Assembly: GCF_000787575.1 (NCBI RefSeq)
Contig: NW_012236532.1
Coordinates: 434,001 to 498,000 of the forward strand
Reading direction: 5' to 3'
Source: Acytostelium subglobosum LB1
Lineage: Eukaryota; Evosea; Eumycetozoa; Acytosteliales; Acytosteliaceae
DNA: 64,000 nucleotides
Each line of letters starts with the position of its first letter. The stretch's first letter is position 1. Positions 1 through 10,663 of the stretch are shown here, piece after piece. Below the pieces are notes generated by a model, which saw nothing but the letters and a program-made list of their open reading frames with translations, was not told where the DNA came from and ran no database searches. The position numbers were made by a program, and so were the translations under genes.

Positions 1-2
1 TA

Positions 3-3000
3 CCACAGATCAAGATTGAATCGTTGAACCTGTTGTACAAGGTTATCTCGACGACAAAGAAGCCACAGGACATTGTCAAGGTTGCCAAGCAATTGGCCGC
101 GGCTCTGATGGAGTGTCTGAATGACACAGCCGAGCCAGTACGTGATGCTGCAGCCAAGGCTTTTGCCGCTCTGGCCGCCATGCTTGGCGAGCGTGCGGTG
201 GCGCCATACTTTGGCCAGATTGATCCGATCAAGGTCAAGAAGATCAAAGACCTCATGCCAGCCATTGTCGTTCCAGTCCCACAGGCGGTGGTCGTGGAGC
301 AACCCGTCGCGTCTCCTAGCGCCGGCGCCACATCAAAGAGACAGGCACAAACAAAGAGCAGCGGTCCAGCATCATCATCATCACCATCAGCGAGCAACAA
401 CAACAACAACAACCTGGTGGACCTCGCAAAAAAGTTATCACAGTTGGTACCATCAAATGTTCTCACTTTGCTAGAGAGCCAGAGTCTGAAGGACCGCGTG
501 GAGGCCACCGAGGCCATCTTGGAGGCCGTGGCCTCACAGTCCCAACAAGACATTGCCGAACTACTGATACAGTATCTTCATGAGAAGCCAGGCTGGAAGG
601 AGGTCAACTTCCAGGTGACCAACAATCACCTCAGCATCATTGGCGCGCTGGCCAAGCACGATCAATCATTCACCAAGGCCTTGTTGCCACTGTTTGTCAA
701 CGCCGTCGTTGATAAGCTCACTGACGTCAAGCTCAAGGACAAGGCATCAGAGACCCTGCTGGACGTGTCCGAGGCTGTCTCGCCACAGGCCGTCAGCCAA
801 GCCATCTACTCATTCGCACTCAATCACAAGAATACCAAGGTGACCGAGCACGCGCTGCTCTGGATCAACGTAGCCATCGAGGAGTTTGGAGTAAACAGCC
901 TGCTTTTCAAGCCACTGTTTGACTTCCTCAAGGCCTGTCTGGACTCGTCGTCTGCGGCCGTAAAGAGCACAGCCGTTCGCGTGCTTTGCACCCTGCGCAT
1001 GGTGTTTGGACCGGCGCTCATGGACTACCTCTCAGATGTCAAGCGCATACTGTTGGATCTGGTCGACAAGGAGTTTGCTAAGGTCAAGGACCAGCGACTC
1101 AAGGCCCACATCAGAGTGTCGCGCGTCGAGGATGAGGTACCACGCGTGGATATCACACCAAAGTTAACCACCTTACTGCTGGCCAACCTGAGCGATACTG
1201 ATTGGAAGCAGCGACAGTCGGCATTGGAGGAAATTGAGCGCATCCTGCTCGACGCCAATCTTTGTATCCAGCCCAGACTTGGCTCGCTCGTCAACTGTCT
1301 CGCCAAGGGCTCGCTGACCGACAAGAACCAAAAGGTTATCTGCACGTCGCTCACACTGGTCGGTCTGTTGTCCAACTCGATCGGACTGGCCTTTGACAAG
1401 TCGGCAAAGACCCTACTGCCTAGCATCCTGGCACTGCTCGCCGACATGAAGAAGCCAATCAGAGACGCCGCTCTCACCCTGATGACCCAGCTGGTCGAGG
1501 TCCAAGGTCTAGACATATTTATCATCCCAATCAGCGCGCTGCTACTCCAAGAGTCGGCCACAAGCCGCAAGGAGGCATTGGCGTGGCTCGTCAACTATCT
1601 GTCCATGTTGAGGTCGACCGCCGAGCTGACCAATCTCATCAAGCCAATCATAGTGTGTCTGCAGGACAAGAGTGCAGAGGTGCGTGTGGCCACTGAGCAA
1701 CTGCTCTCTGCCATCTGCCCCAATGTGCCCCTGGACCTATTCAAGAAGGAACTAGCCCGTGATATCAAGCCATCCAGTCTTCCAGCGATCCAAGCAATCA
1801 TTGAGAAGCATTACAACTCAATCAACAGACGTCCACAGACTACCACCACGACAACGACCACTACCACGACCTCAGCCAAGACAACAACAGCCAGCAAGCC
1901 ACCTCAGTTTGTTCCTATCGCACATACTGTAGCCGCCGCGCCATCCACCAAGGCCACCACCCCAGCGGCATCAGCCTCACACACTCACACTGGCGACATT
2001 GTCATTGGCAACCCCAATGGCAAGTTGATGCGCCAAAAGGCAGCAGGCACCAATGGATTCTACTTCCACGACACAGAGGACGTTATGGAGACTTTGCAGG
2101 AGCAAGTGTTTTCTTCGTTTAGCGAGATGTTTGCCAACATGATGTTCTCGGCCAATCCAACACATCAACAGCAGGTCGTCGAGAGTCTCTCTGCGTTGAT
2201 GGCCGATGACGACACTGTCGACTTTGGCATCAGCGTGCTGGACACCGTGTTCAAGTGGTGCTCATTCAAGTTGTTTGATCTGGGCGTCGCATCACTCAAG
2301 CGCACGACCGGCCTGATCGAGGCAATAGCCCAGCGCCTGAAGCAACTGGACTATACACTCAATGACTACGAGACAGGCTGCATCCTACCCGTCGTGTCTG
2401 AGAAGCTGGGCACATCGAACGAGACCTTCAAGCAGTCACTCAGGGCCTGTCACCAGCCCCTGTCCGAGGTGATTCCACTCAACTTCCTGTTCAAGTACAC
2501 TCTGGACGTCTCGTTGAGAACCGCCAACTGGAGGACCAGACTCGAGAGCGTCACATTGCTTGGTGCCCTCATCGGTCAGCATGGCGCGGCGATCTGCGGC
2601 AACAACAACGGACTAAAGGCAACAGTCAGCGCAATGATCACAACAATGTCTGATCGTGATCCCAAATCCAAGCAAGGTGCATTCGATGCCATGTCCCAGT
2701 TGTACACTCACATTGGAGACGACATTTGGAAACACACTGCTGGCACCAACCTGTCCTCAGCCGACCGCACTCAATTGCAATCATTGTTTGCCAACAACAC
2801 ATCTGTCGCAGGCGACATGTCAACTTCCACAAAGTTGAGCGAGTCCACCGCTTGCAAGAGTGTGGCTGCCGCAGCTGATGGCGTCGACGAGGAGACGGCT
2901 AAGATCGAAGGATACTTGGCAGTGTTGTCCAACTTTGGCAGCGAGACTATTGACTCAGTGGTCGAGCACATCAAGCTGCTGACCAGCTCACTGGGCGACC

Positions 3001-4538
3001 AGGCCTTCTTGGAGAAGTTTATGTATTATAGCGAGGAATACTTGGTTGCATTCACCAACATCCTCAACAGCATTATCTCGCGAGTGTTTGACGACCAGTC
3101 CATATTCAGACTGTACCAATACGTCATCCACATCACGGTAACGATCTTCTCCAACGAGCTGATCTCAAAGCACGTCACATTGAACGCACTCAAGACATTG
3201 CTCACCGAGTCTATCCATCAGGTGGTCGGTCTGGACCGTCCCGAGGACCCCACCAACGACTGGTTGAACCGTGCTCTCAACAAGGTGATACTGTGCACAC
3301 TGCAGAACAGCAACAATACGGTACTATTCTGTTGTCTCTTGCAGATGGTCACCGAGGCCAGGTCACAACAGATGGACAACTCTGAGAAGTACAATGACAT
3401 GTTGCTCAGATGTCTGCTAAAGGCCACCAAGTCGCTCAAGACTGGCGCAGCAGCCGGTGCACCAATCGAGCTGGACACCACCGCCATCTTGCAGGCCATC
3501 AACATGTTCCTGCAGGAGAACGCCAACCTAGACAGCGCCCTCAAGAAGACCACGACAACTCTCACTCTCGAGGTGTGCAATGCCAAACAGAGTGAGGTCG
3601 TCGACTTTTGTAAGAATGTTGTCAGCTCCAACCAGCTGTCAACCTACAAGAATCTCTTTGCTCTGCTCGCCGACCTACTTGGAGGCAAGAGTGCATTTGA
3701 CAAACTCATTGGATTGAAGGAGAGAGAGTCTGTTGCGTCTGCCAGCAGCCAGGCCGCCGCCAAGCCCTCCACAAGAGTTCCAAAGCTCGCTGACCCAGAG
3801 GAGCTAAACATTATGCAACTTGAGACCACCACAACGTCCGCACCCAAGACATCAATGGCACCAACTCCATCAATTGTTCCAGTTGCCGCCGCTCCCTCCA
3901 TTGTCGCGCCCGTCAAGACAGTACCCGACCCCAAGCAACCTAACAAGGACCCTCGCAACTATGAGTGCTCAAACGACACCGAGCAAAAGGCACTGTTACA
4001 GAAGATATTCAAGAAGATTGGCAACAAGGATCACACAACAGATGGCCTCTATGATCTATACTACTTCAAGAAGCAGTATTCAACATACGACATCACGCAC
4101 AATGTCCAACAGACAACTGAGCCATTCCAAAAGTACATCGCACGCAGTCTGACCAAGATCGAGAATGAGTTGGGCCAACTATCAAAGCAACAAGACGCCG
4201 CTCCTCCAGTCTCTAGCAGTGTTGGCGGACACACCTACCAAGACAAGCTGCGAGAGATACAGAATATAATGCCAAACCTTCAGCCAGGAGCCAAGACAGA
4301 GTTGTCAGCTGATCAACGTGAGAGCAACCAGCGCGCAGTATCCAGGGCGCAGGAAACACTGAACAGACTGAAAAACCAGAACAAGGACATACCATCAATC
4401 ACCACTCAGACACCAGTTAGCATGACTACTTCATCAGCCAAGGGACCAGCTCCAGACCTTACATCAACAGTCTCATCACTACGACAACGTTTGCAACAGA
4501 TAAAGGATACATCATCGTCAACAAGGACAACAGAATGA
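3..4538 (+). CDS. mtaA: XMAP215/Dis1/CKAP5 family microtubule polymerase (CP224-like), 5' end outside window
   Basis: The frame is already open at the first bases, so the true start lies upstream; about 1,511 residues are visible. D. discoideum CP224 is about 2,000 residues, so roughly the first quarter (TOG1 and most of TOG2) is missing. The protein reads as HEAT-like alpha-helical TOG arrays separated by Ser/Thr/Gln/Asn-rich linkers: the end of one TOG at the start, further TOG units at roughly visible residues 135-380 and 385-620, a Thr-rich linker near 620-680, another array near 780-1000, then a helical C-terminal region. In this family TOG domains bind tubulin dimers and add them to microtubule plus ends, and the C-terminus directs centrosome and kinetochore binding. 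Inside the window the gene has no intron. It converges on the histidine kinase gene with 84 bp between the stops. The family call is confident; the gene symbol follows the D. discoideum orthologue and is inference. Confidence 0.9.
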   Translation, partial: PQIKIESLNLLYKVISTTKKPQDIVKVAKQLAAALMECLNDTAEPVRDAAAKAFAALAAMLGERAVAPYFGQIDPIKVKKIKDLMPAIVVPVPQAVVVEQPVASPSAGATSKRQAQTKSSGPASSSSPSASNNNNNNLVDLAKKLSQLVPSNVLTLLESQSLKDRVEATEAILEAVASQSQQDIAELLIQYLHEKPGWKEVNFQVTNNHLSIIGALAKHDQSFTKALLPLFVNAVVDKLTDVKLKDKASETLLDVSEAVSPQAVSQAIYSFALNHKNTKVTEHALLWINVAIEEFGVNSLLFKPLFDFLKACLDSSSAAVKSTAVRVLCTLRMVFGPALMDYLSDVKRILLDLVDKEFAKVKDQRLKAHIRVSRVEDEVPRVDITPKLTTLLLANLSDTDWKQRQSALEEIERILLDANLCIQPRLGSLVNCLAKGSLTDKNQKVICTSLTLVGLLSNSIGLAFDKSAKTLLPSILALLADMKKPIRDAALTLMTQLVEVQGLDIFIIPISALLLQESATSRKEALAWLVNYLSMLRSTAELTNLIKPIIVCLQDKSAEVRVATEQLLSAICPNVPLDLFKKELARDIKPSSLPAIQAIIEKHYNSINRRPQTTTTTTTTTTTSAKTTTASKPPQFVPIAHTVAAAPSTKATTPAASASHTHTGDIVIGNPNGKLMRQKAAGTNGFYFHDTEDVMETLQEQVFSSFSEMFANMMFSANPTHQQQVVESLSALMADDDTVDFGISVLDTVFKWCSFKLFDLGVASLKRTTGLIEAIAQRLKQLDYTLNDYETGCILPVVSEKLGTSNETFKQSLRACHQPLSEVIPLNFLFKYTLDVSLRTANWRTRLESVTLLGALIGQHGAAICGNNNGLKATVSAMITTMSDRDPKSKQGAFDAMSQLYTHIGDDIWKHTAGTNLSSADRTQLQSLFANNTSVAGDMSTSTKLSESTACKSVAAAADGVDEETAKIEGYLAVLSNFGSETIDSVVEHIKLLTSSLGDQAFLEKFMYYSEEYLVAFTNILNSIISRVFDDQSIFRLYQYVIHITVTIFSNELISKHVTLNALKTLLTESIHQVVGLDRPEDPTNDWLNRALNKVILCTLQNSNNTVLFCCLLQMVTEARSQQMDNSEKYNDMLLRCLLKATKSLKTGAAAGAPIELDTTAILQAINMFLQENANLDSALKKTTTTLTLEVCNAKQSEVVDFCKNVVSSNQLSTYKNLFALLADLLGGKSAFDKLIGLKERESVASASSQAAAKPSTRVPKLADPEELNIMQLETTTTSAPKTSMAPTPSIVPVAAAPSIVAPVKTVPDPKQPNKDPRNYECSNDTEQKALLQKIFKKIGNKDHTTDGLYDLYYFKKQYSTYDITHNVQQTTEPFQKYIARSLTKIENELGQLSKQQDAAPPVSSSVGGHTYQDKLREIQNIMPNLQPGAKTELSADQRESNQRAVSRAQETLNRLKNQNKDIPSITTQTPVSMTTSSAKGPAPDLTSTVSSLRQRLQQIKDTSSSTRTTE

Positions 4539-4553
4539 CGAGTCCATGGAACG

Positions 4554-4621
4554 AATAAATATATAAACTACATATTAACCAAGTTGCTTTAAAGATTGAT
4601 GATGGCTTGCCAATGTTTATT
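4554..4621. terminator. Convergent poly(A) signals between two genes
   Basis: The 84-bp gap between the CP224 stop and the kinase stop holds an AATAAA at 4554-4559 for the plus-strand gene. An AATAAA on the minus strand (plus positions 4616-4621) starts 2 bp after the kinase stop. The two transcripts probably overlap at their 3' ends. Confidence 0.5.
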
Positions 4622-4622
4622 A

Positions 4623-7600
4623 CTATGATTGGCCCCTGTTGGACAAGTAGTAGAAGTCGTCCTCTGTGAAGTGTTTGAGGTATTTGTCGACGATGGACAG
4701 GATGACGGTGCTGCTTCTGATTGGCTTCTGGATAAAGTCATCCATTCCAACATCGAAACACTTCTCGCGATCGCTAGGCGTCACATTGGCCGTCAGTGCA
4801 ATGACGAATGACCTCTTGTATCGCTTGTCGACCGAAAGTATCTCTCGCTCTCTCTTCCTGATGATCTCGGTGGCTTGGTAGCCGTCCATGTCTGGCATCG
4901 AGCAGTCCATGAATATGATGGGGTAGTAGCACTTGGAGAATGCCTCCACTCCCTGCACGCCATTCCAGGCAATGTCAATGTTGTAGCCACCGTCTTTGAG
5001 TATGCGAGAGAACACCTTGACGTTGACAAGGTTGTCCTCAACCAACAGAATACGGAACGATGACTTGGACAACTGGGTCGAGTCTGCCATGTCAACGAAT
5101 CCTCGATCTATGGTGCTGCGTGACTTGCGCGAGAACTCGTCCATCTGAGAGTCGAGGTCAAGCGTTGGCACGCTCATACGACGTGGTGGCGGAGAAGTCG
5201 CTTCGAACGTTGGTGACAATGAAGGCGACTTGATCGAGAGTATCTTGGGCGAGACCTTGGCTAGCTCGTTGGCAAGGTTCTGGGAGATTCGCAGACTGAT
5301 TGGCTCAATCATTGATTGGCTGTAGCCAGAATGTATTTGACTCTTGTTGAACATTGGTGGTGTGCATGATGGTGAGTCAAAGGAGGACGAGAGCAATCCA
5401 GGAGAGGACGAATAGTGCATCTTGAAGTGATCGGCATTGAGTGGTGAGTTGGTGATGTTGTTGATGGACATCTGGTCGAATAATGGTTGTTGGTGTTGGT
5501 GGAGTGGCAACCTATGTGGCAGCAATGGGTGCATTCGCTGTGTGCTGCTGGTTGGTGGCTCGATCAAGATACTGCTGCTGCTGGTGCTGCCAATGCTGCT
5601 TGAGCTGTTGGTCATCATCGTGTCAAAGTTTGGCCTAACTGGCAGTGGAGGCATGTTGTTGTTAGGGGTCTTCTCGACGATTGGGATGCTGCTGCTGGCA
5701 GTATTGATCTTTGGCTGATCCTCCTCGTTCTCGATGGTAGTCCTTGGACTGCGGTTGTTCTGGACGAGTCCGCGAGTGATGGCAACATGATCACTGTAGC
5801 TGGAGCTACGGTTGTGGTTCAGGTCTTTATGGCGATCGAACGAGCAGCCGTCTGAACTGTTGGAGCGGTACTGACTGGGACGACTGGTACGGTTGTTGGT
5901 GAGCAGGAAGTGCATGTCCTGTGGAATGGGCACGCGCTGCAGACCATATAGACATTCAACGACACCTGGCAACTGGATTGGCTTCTTGAGAGTGCCCGAG
6001 AAGAATGGATCGACGTTAGGCTGTCGACTGTCACTGATCAACAGCCAGTAGACTAGACAGTTGTCGTTCACAAACTTCATTGCCAGCTTGATCTCTTCAA
6101 TGTTGGATGGCTCATTGCAGAGAATGATGAAGATCTGTTGTCCACCAGTGCAACGCGTGATTGTGCCACCGCCCTGCAGCAATCCCAGAAGATCCTCCTC
6201 GCGTGCCAGAGGCTGCAGCTCTATCTTCAGCATCTTGAAGTACTTGATGGCTGACTCGCAGATGAACTGGTTCTTGTCGTACACAAAGCCCTTGATTGGC
6301 GTGCATACAAACTGCTCGTTGTTTGTGTGTATCATGATGTGGTTGGCATTGTACAGCGACAGGGAGTTACTGACCGATGCGAAGGTCGTCTTGTTGTCCG
6401 ACTGCAACAACGAGGTGAATGAGAATGTTGAGCCGCTACCATACTTGCTGCGCACACCAATGTCTCCACCCATCATATTGCACAGACGCTTGGAGATGCA
6501 CAAGCCCAAGCCAGTGCCTTGGACGTTGCGTGATGGCAATGTGCCATCGAGTTGCAGGAATGCGGTGAAGAGGCTGTTCAGATGCTCCTCCTTGATGCCA
6601 ATGCCAGAGTCCTCCACCTCGAACGAGATTGTGTTGATGCACATTGCTGGCTCGCCAGTGGCCTCCTTTCGTACCAGTTTGACGCGCACAATCACCTGGC
6701 CCTTGGGCGTGCACTTGATGGCGTTGGAGATGAAGTTGAGCAAGATCTGCTTGACGCGATATGGATCGCCCACGACGATGATTGGTACGTCCTCCTCGAC
6801 GATCAGAAGCATCTCAAGCTCGCGTTCCTGGGCCGTCTGATAAACGATATTCATCGTCTCCTCTAGCATCGTGATCATGTTGAACTCTATCTTCTGCAGC
6901 TCCATCTTGCCAGCTTCAATCTTGGAGAAGTCTAGAATGGCTGTGATCAGGTCCAGAAGGTAGTTGGCTGAGTCTTTGATGCAGTAGAGGAACTCGCGTT
7001 GAGTGTAGTTGAGGATGGTGCGTTCGACAATGTCCACCGATGCCAGGATACCATTGATTGGTGTGCGTACCTCGTGGCAGACAGTGGTCAAGAAGTTGAT
7101 CTTAGCATCATTGATGGCCTCGGCCTTCATCAGTCGTCTCTTGGCACTAGTGTCCACAATCGATACAATCTCAACAAGATCATTGTCATCAAGCTGTAGG
7201 CTGGCCCGCTCAATCTTGACCTCCACTGCAAACTGTTGACCATTGGAATTGACAGCAATCGTCTCCATCATATCAGTGCTGTCCACGCTGTTGCTGTCAC
7301 TGCCATTGCTGTCATTGTTGCCGTTGTTGTTGTGATACTGCTCAGACACCGTGTCAAAGTCTGGCAAGAAGTTGTGGATACGCGAGGGCACTGGATAGAG
7401 TATTGAATCATTGCGTACACCAAACAGGTCTTCAAACGTCTTGTTGACATCTACAATAACGCCATTCTTGTGTATAATCAATGCCTCTGAGCTGATATTA
7501 AACAGACATCTCACGCGTTGCTCCTTATTAGCCGTCTCCCTCATGTCCTCCCTTATAATACTACTGTACACAAACAACAACACTGATGTTATTGCTGCCA

Positions 7601-8471
7601 GGACGAGGTTTTGGACGATCTGGATATTGATTGATTGATTGAGCGAGTGAGTGATCATGTGATTGATTGAGTGGAATGGTCCCAGGACAGGGATACTTAC
7701 ACGTTCCTTTGGTGCGTGGAACCAGAGATAGAGCATAAGGTTGGTACAGATGTTGATGACGTTGAGTAGGAGCAGTAGGAGACCACTCATTAAGTAGTTG
7801 GAGAATGATATACAGGTGGTGATGAGCGTCGTGAGCGTGTTGATTAAGTAGAGATGCTCAAAGATAAGTTTGCTGTCCGACTGTGGCAGCTCTGGCGTTT
7901 GTGGACTATAGTACAACAACGTTGTTATGGCTCCAAGCGACAACTGGACGATGTTGAAGAGCAATGTGTGAATGGTTATCGAGAGGTGCGTGCGCACGGC
8001 AATGGCGTTGATGGCCACATTGAGCAGTGCGCCGCCAATGAAGTAGGCGTAGAGGTGTGGTCCGGCTAGCACTGCCAACACGGCGTAGAATGCACAGTAG
8101 AATAATGATAGATATGATAGCAGTCTGGCGCGTCTATATATTGCCGCGGAGGGATAGCCCATTCCATTGGGGCTAGGTATAAAATATGTTCGGATGATTG
8201 ACAACGTGAACAATCTGATGCTGGCCAATATGTACCATGCATTTCGCGATCTGTCATGTGATCGATATATATTGGCGAATGGACTACTGCTGCTGTTGCT
8301 GTTGCCGCCACTACTATTACTATCGCTGTCACTGTTACTACCGCCACTACTACTATTACTGCCACTTAAGTGTCCTCCATCAGTTGTATTCTGGCTATCG
8401 TCATCATAGTCCATGCGATCCATTGAGTCCTTGTCCTCATCAGAGACATCAAGGATTATCTTGGAGGACAT
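4623..8471 (-). CDS. Membrane-bound hybrid sensor histidine kinase (Dhk type) with in-frame intron
   Basis: Two exons, complement(4623..7619, 7701..8471), give 1,255 residues. The intron at 7620-7700 is 81 nt, has GTAAGT and CAG borders and no stop, so the frame stays open across it. I start at the methionine at 8471; further upstream the frame reads low-complexity (TCAA)n leader. Residues 1-75 are acidic and Ser-rich. Residues 78-285 hold about six or seven membrane spans, and a PAS-like domain follows at about 293-420. The kinase core has the H-box with His439, N-box Asn556, the G1 motif at 594-598 and GTGLGL at 625-630. Residues 695-820 resemble a receiver that has lost its acidic residues. 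After a long Ser/Pro/Gln linker a C-terminal receiver carries Glu1118/Asp1119, phospho-acceptor Asp1162 and Lys1222. Dictyostelid hybrid kinases feed phosphate through RdeA to the phosphodiesterase RegA and so set cAMP levels. Which dhk orthologue this is cannot be told. Confidence 0.9.
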   Translation of the reverse strand: MSSKIILDVSDEDKDSMDRMDYDDDSQNTTDGGHLSGSNSSSGGSNSDSDSNSSGGNSNSSSSPFANIYRSHDRSRNAWYILASIRLFTLSIIRTYFIPSPNGMGYPSAAIYRRARLLSYLSLFYCAFYAVLAVLAGPHLYAYFIGGALLNVAINAIAVRTHLSITIHTLLFNIVQLSLGAITTLLYYSPQTPELPQSDSKLIFEHLYLINTLTTLITTCISFSNYLMSGLLLLLLNVINICTNLMLYLWFHAPKERVSIPVLGPFHSINHMITHSLNQSINIQIVQNLVLAAITSVLLFVYSSIIREDMRETANKEQRVRCLFNISSEALIIHKNGVIVDVNKTFEDLFGVRNDSILYPVPSRIHNFLPDFDTVSEQYHNNNGNNDSNGSDSNSVDSTDMMETIAVNSNGQQFAVEVKIERASLQLDDNDLVEIVSIVDTSAKRRLMKAEAINDAKINFLTTVCHEVRTPINGILASVDIVERTILNYTQREFLYCIKDSANYLLDLITAILDFSKIEAGKMELQKIEFNMITMLEETMNIVYQTAQERELEMLLIVEEDVPIIVVGDPYRVKQILLNFISNAIKCTPKGQVIVRVKLVRKEATGEPAMCINTISFEVEDSGIGIKEEHLNSLFTAFLQLDGTLPSRNVQGTGLGLCISKRLCNMMGGDIGVRSKYGSGSTFSFTSLLQSDNKTTFASVSNSLSLYNANHIMIHTNNEQFVCTPIKGFVYDKNQFICESAIKYFKMLKIELQPLAREEDLLGLLQGGGTITRCTGGQQIFIILCNEPSNIEEIKLAMKFVNDNCLVYWLLISDSRQPNVDPFFSGTLKKPIQLPGVVECLYGLQRVPIPQDMHFLLTNNRTSRPSQYRSNSSDGCSFDRHKDLNHNRSSSYSDHVAITRGLVQNNRSPRTTIENEEDQPKINTASSSIPIVEKTPNNNMPPLPVRPNFDTMMTNSSSSIGSTSSSSILIEPPTSSTQRMHPLLPHRLPLHQHQQPLFDQMSINNITNSPLNADHFKMHYSSSPGLLSSSFDSPSCTPPMFNKSQIHSGYSQSMIEPISLRISQNLANELAKVSPKILSIKSPSLSPTFEATSPPPRRMSVPTLDLDSQMDEFSRKSRSTIDRGFVDMADSTQLSKSSFRILLVEDNLVNVKVFSRILKDGGYNIDIAWNGVQGVEAFSKCYYPIIFMDCSMPDMDGYQATEIIRKREREILSVDKRYKRSFVIALTANVTPSDREKCFDVGMDDFIQKPIRSSTVILSIVDKYLKHFTEDDFYYLSNRGQS

Positions 8472-8474
8472 GAC

Positions 8475-8476
<2 letters not shown>

Positions 8477-8507
<31 letters not shown>

Positions 8508-8520
8508 GTGATTGATTGAT
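8477..8520. repeat. (TGAT)n microsatellite in the kinase leader
   Basis: About eleven units of TGAT, one imperfect, lie 6 bp upstream of the proposed start codon of the kinase. On the sense strand the tract reads (ATCA)n. Similar tracts lie upstream of the UHM gene (12620-12638) and the MOSC gene (55914-55935). Confidence 0.85.
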
Positions 8521-8711
8521 ACTAATGTATAGATCAGGGCACCTGGATGTAGCTTGCTGGTATACTGGCTAGATGTAGCAGATGAATGGATGGCTGGTTT
8601 GCTGGCTGGCTGGCTGGCTATGAGTGTGTGAAAGAGTGAGCGTGTGACACCACCGCGACTTGGATGTGTGTTGTTGCCGTTGTTGGTGAGTTGAGATAAT
8701 GGTATTGGCAC

Positions 8712-9667
8712 ACGAACTGTTAGTCAGAAGATAAATATTGAGTTGTTGTTGGAGAGTGAGTTGATTACGATGCTGAGTTGCTGATGTTCGTCACATCGCG
8801 CGTGGAAACAATGACAACAACAACTAACAACAATTAGAATAAGAGAGATAAAGAAATGTAAGCATTGGAGTTGGAGTTGGAGTTGTGATTGGAAGATGGC
8901 GGAGCTCCGTGTGCCTGGCTGCCTGACTGCCTGATTGTTGACTGGAAGGGCTTACAGAGTGTACTAACTAGGTAAGTTAGATGTTGATGTGTTTGTGATG
9001 GAAGGGCTGTTGTTATGTTAACAATCACGCACACACAAGGGCGTGATCCTTTCTTTGACCACTCACATGGTCCATTGATAGGCAAGCACTTTATACCTCC
9101 TTGATTGATTGATGGATTTAAAGTGTTTATTCATCTTGTACCACCTTTCCAATCAGTGCACTTGATCGGTATGTGTGTGTGTGTTTATGTGTGTGTTTGA
9201 GGGGTTGATCACAAACACTATGTTTACAGGGGGTAGTGGTTGGGGTGATTTGATCACCTGATCCATTGTTTGTTTGATCTGATTGTGGTGATCTAGTATG
9301 TGTGGGTTTAGTAGATATATAAATATACATATGTGTTGTGTGTGTGTTTGTGTTAAGATGAGTAAACTCAAGGGAGAAGTTGGAAGTTGGAAGTTGGAAG
9401 TCGTTGAAGTTGATGTTGATGTTGAAGTTGGAGTTAGCGTTTCCAGTTATTTTGGGGAGCTCACAATCCTTTGACACACAGTCCAGGCCAGACAAATGAA
9501 AGTTGACTGGACATTGATGACACTCATTAACAACAACAATGATTGGTCAATCTCCAGACTCCATGATCACATTCTCCAACATTCAGAGACAACAACCTCT
9601 TTCACAAACTCCAGTTCATTCAATAATAATACATTCATTTCTTTCATTCATTCAATCAATCATTCAA
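8712..9667. other. Intergenic region, low complexity
   Basis: This is the promoter side of the kinase gene and the 3' flank of the ankyrin gene. It holds TG-rich tracts (9174-9200, 9335-9355) and tandem TTGGAAG-type repeats near 9376-9432. Open frames here are repeat-derived and show no protein-like composition. I see no gene. Confidence 0.6.
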
Positions 9668-10663
9668 TCATGATGGATGTGAGGAACCAACAAGATTTTG
9701 GAGGAATGGAAGGACTGACTCGTGAGCATCGATCACGTCTTGTGTTGAGGGTCGCACGCCAAGGTCTTGAGCGAGGTATTGGACAACAGGCAGGTTGCCC
9801 TTTCTAATGGCATAGGACATGGCCTCTGTGGAAGAGGTCTCTGTTCGATTGGCCAGCAGATACTTGACCACATCCAAATGTCTGCTGAGTATCGCCATGG
9901 AAACAGCCACGGACGAGCATCCCTCTGTCCTATTGCGATGCAGGTAATCAATCACTTCCAGATGTCCATTGCGCGCAGCAAATATCATGGCGTTGGTCGA
10001 GCAGCCTTCAGTCCTATTCTCGTGCAGGAACTTGATGACATCCATGTGACCATGTTGAGCAGCGCGATCAAATCCAAACTTGACACACATCTTATCGAAT
10101 GAGCTTGGCTTTGGTCGTTCAGTATCATTATCATTGATCAGTATGTTGTGCAAGTATTGCACTACTTGTATGTGTCCATATTCAGCAGCCATTCCCAATG
10201 CCCTGTATTGATCTTGTTGTGAGCCCAATGACTCTTGGAGCAGTGTCACCACGTTTAGATGTCCAGCACGAGCAGCCTCGGCCATCTCACCACCAGAGAA
10301 CACAATGCCAATGTCCAACAACATTCTTATAATGTCAATATATCCACGTCCAGCAGCAATTCGTGCAACAGGATATAGAGGTGTTTGTAAATGGTCAAGT
10401 ATATTCTTGCTATTGTTATTGCTGTTGTTAAAGTCATAGTCATATACTGTTGAAAGATATATCTTGAGTAGATGTATATAGCCCAATGATGTCATTATTG
10501 TAGGACTTCTGATCATCTCCTTCCAACGAACTAATGCAAACTTATTACTTTCATTATGTTGATTGATATAATTTAGATTAAGTTGATGTACCCATGCAAA
10601 CAACCTTGTACGTAGTACCTTATTCAATATCAATTGATTGAATCTTTGTTGTTTAGTATCCAT
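9668..10663 (-). CDS. Ankyrin-repeat protein of the dictyostelid type
   Basis: A single-exon gene of 331 residues. The N-terminus (about residues 1-60) has a hydrophobic-basic helical stretch often found at the start of dictyostelid ankyrin or FNIP proteins. From about residue 85 onward there are repeats of about 30 residues with spacing of the form A-A-x-x-G-H-L-x-V-V/I-x-x-L, at least six of them, two ending in the same phrase NRTEGCS. Ankyrin arrays are protein-binding scaffolds; no enzymatic domain is visible and the partner is unknown. The family is large and fast-expanding in dictyostelids. Its start is 171 bp from the start of the divergent Obg gene. Confidence 0.85.
   Translation of the reverse strand: MDTKQQRFNQLILNKVLRTRLFAWVHQLNLNYINQHNESNKFALVRWKEMIRSPTIMTSLGYIHLLKIYLSTVYDYDFNNSNNNSKNILDHLQTPLYPVARIAAGRGYIDIIRMLLDIGIVFSGGEMAEAARAGHLNVVTLLQESLGSQQDQYRALGMAAEYGHIQVVQYLHNILINDNDTERPKPSSFDKMCVKFGFDRAAQHGHMDVIKFLHENRTEGCSTNAMIFAARNGHLEVIDYLHRNRTEGCSSVAVSMAILSRHLDVVKYLLANRTETSSTEAMSYAIRKGNLPVVQYLAQDLGVRPSTQDVIDAHESVLPFLQNLVGSSHPS

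Noticed and set aside
1025-1594. Minus-strand open frame of 189 codons inside the CP224 gene
   Set aside because: It is antisense to a clear coding region, Ser/Arg-rich as expected for a shadow frame, and has no domain.
6061-6840. Plus-strand open frame of 259 codons inside the kinase gene
   Set aside because: Antisense to the kinase core; composition is that of a shadow frame.
9127-9807. Open frames on both strands between the kinase and ankyrin genes
   Set aside because: They translate TG/CA and TCAA repeats (Thr/His or Asn/Ser-rich) and have no conserved content.
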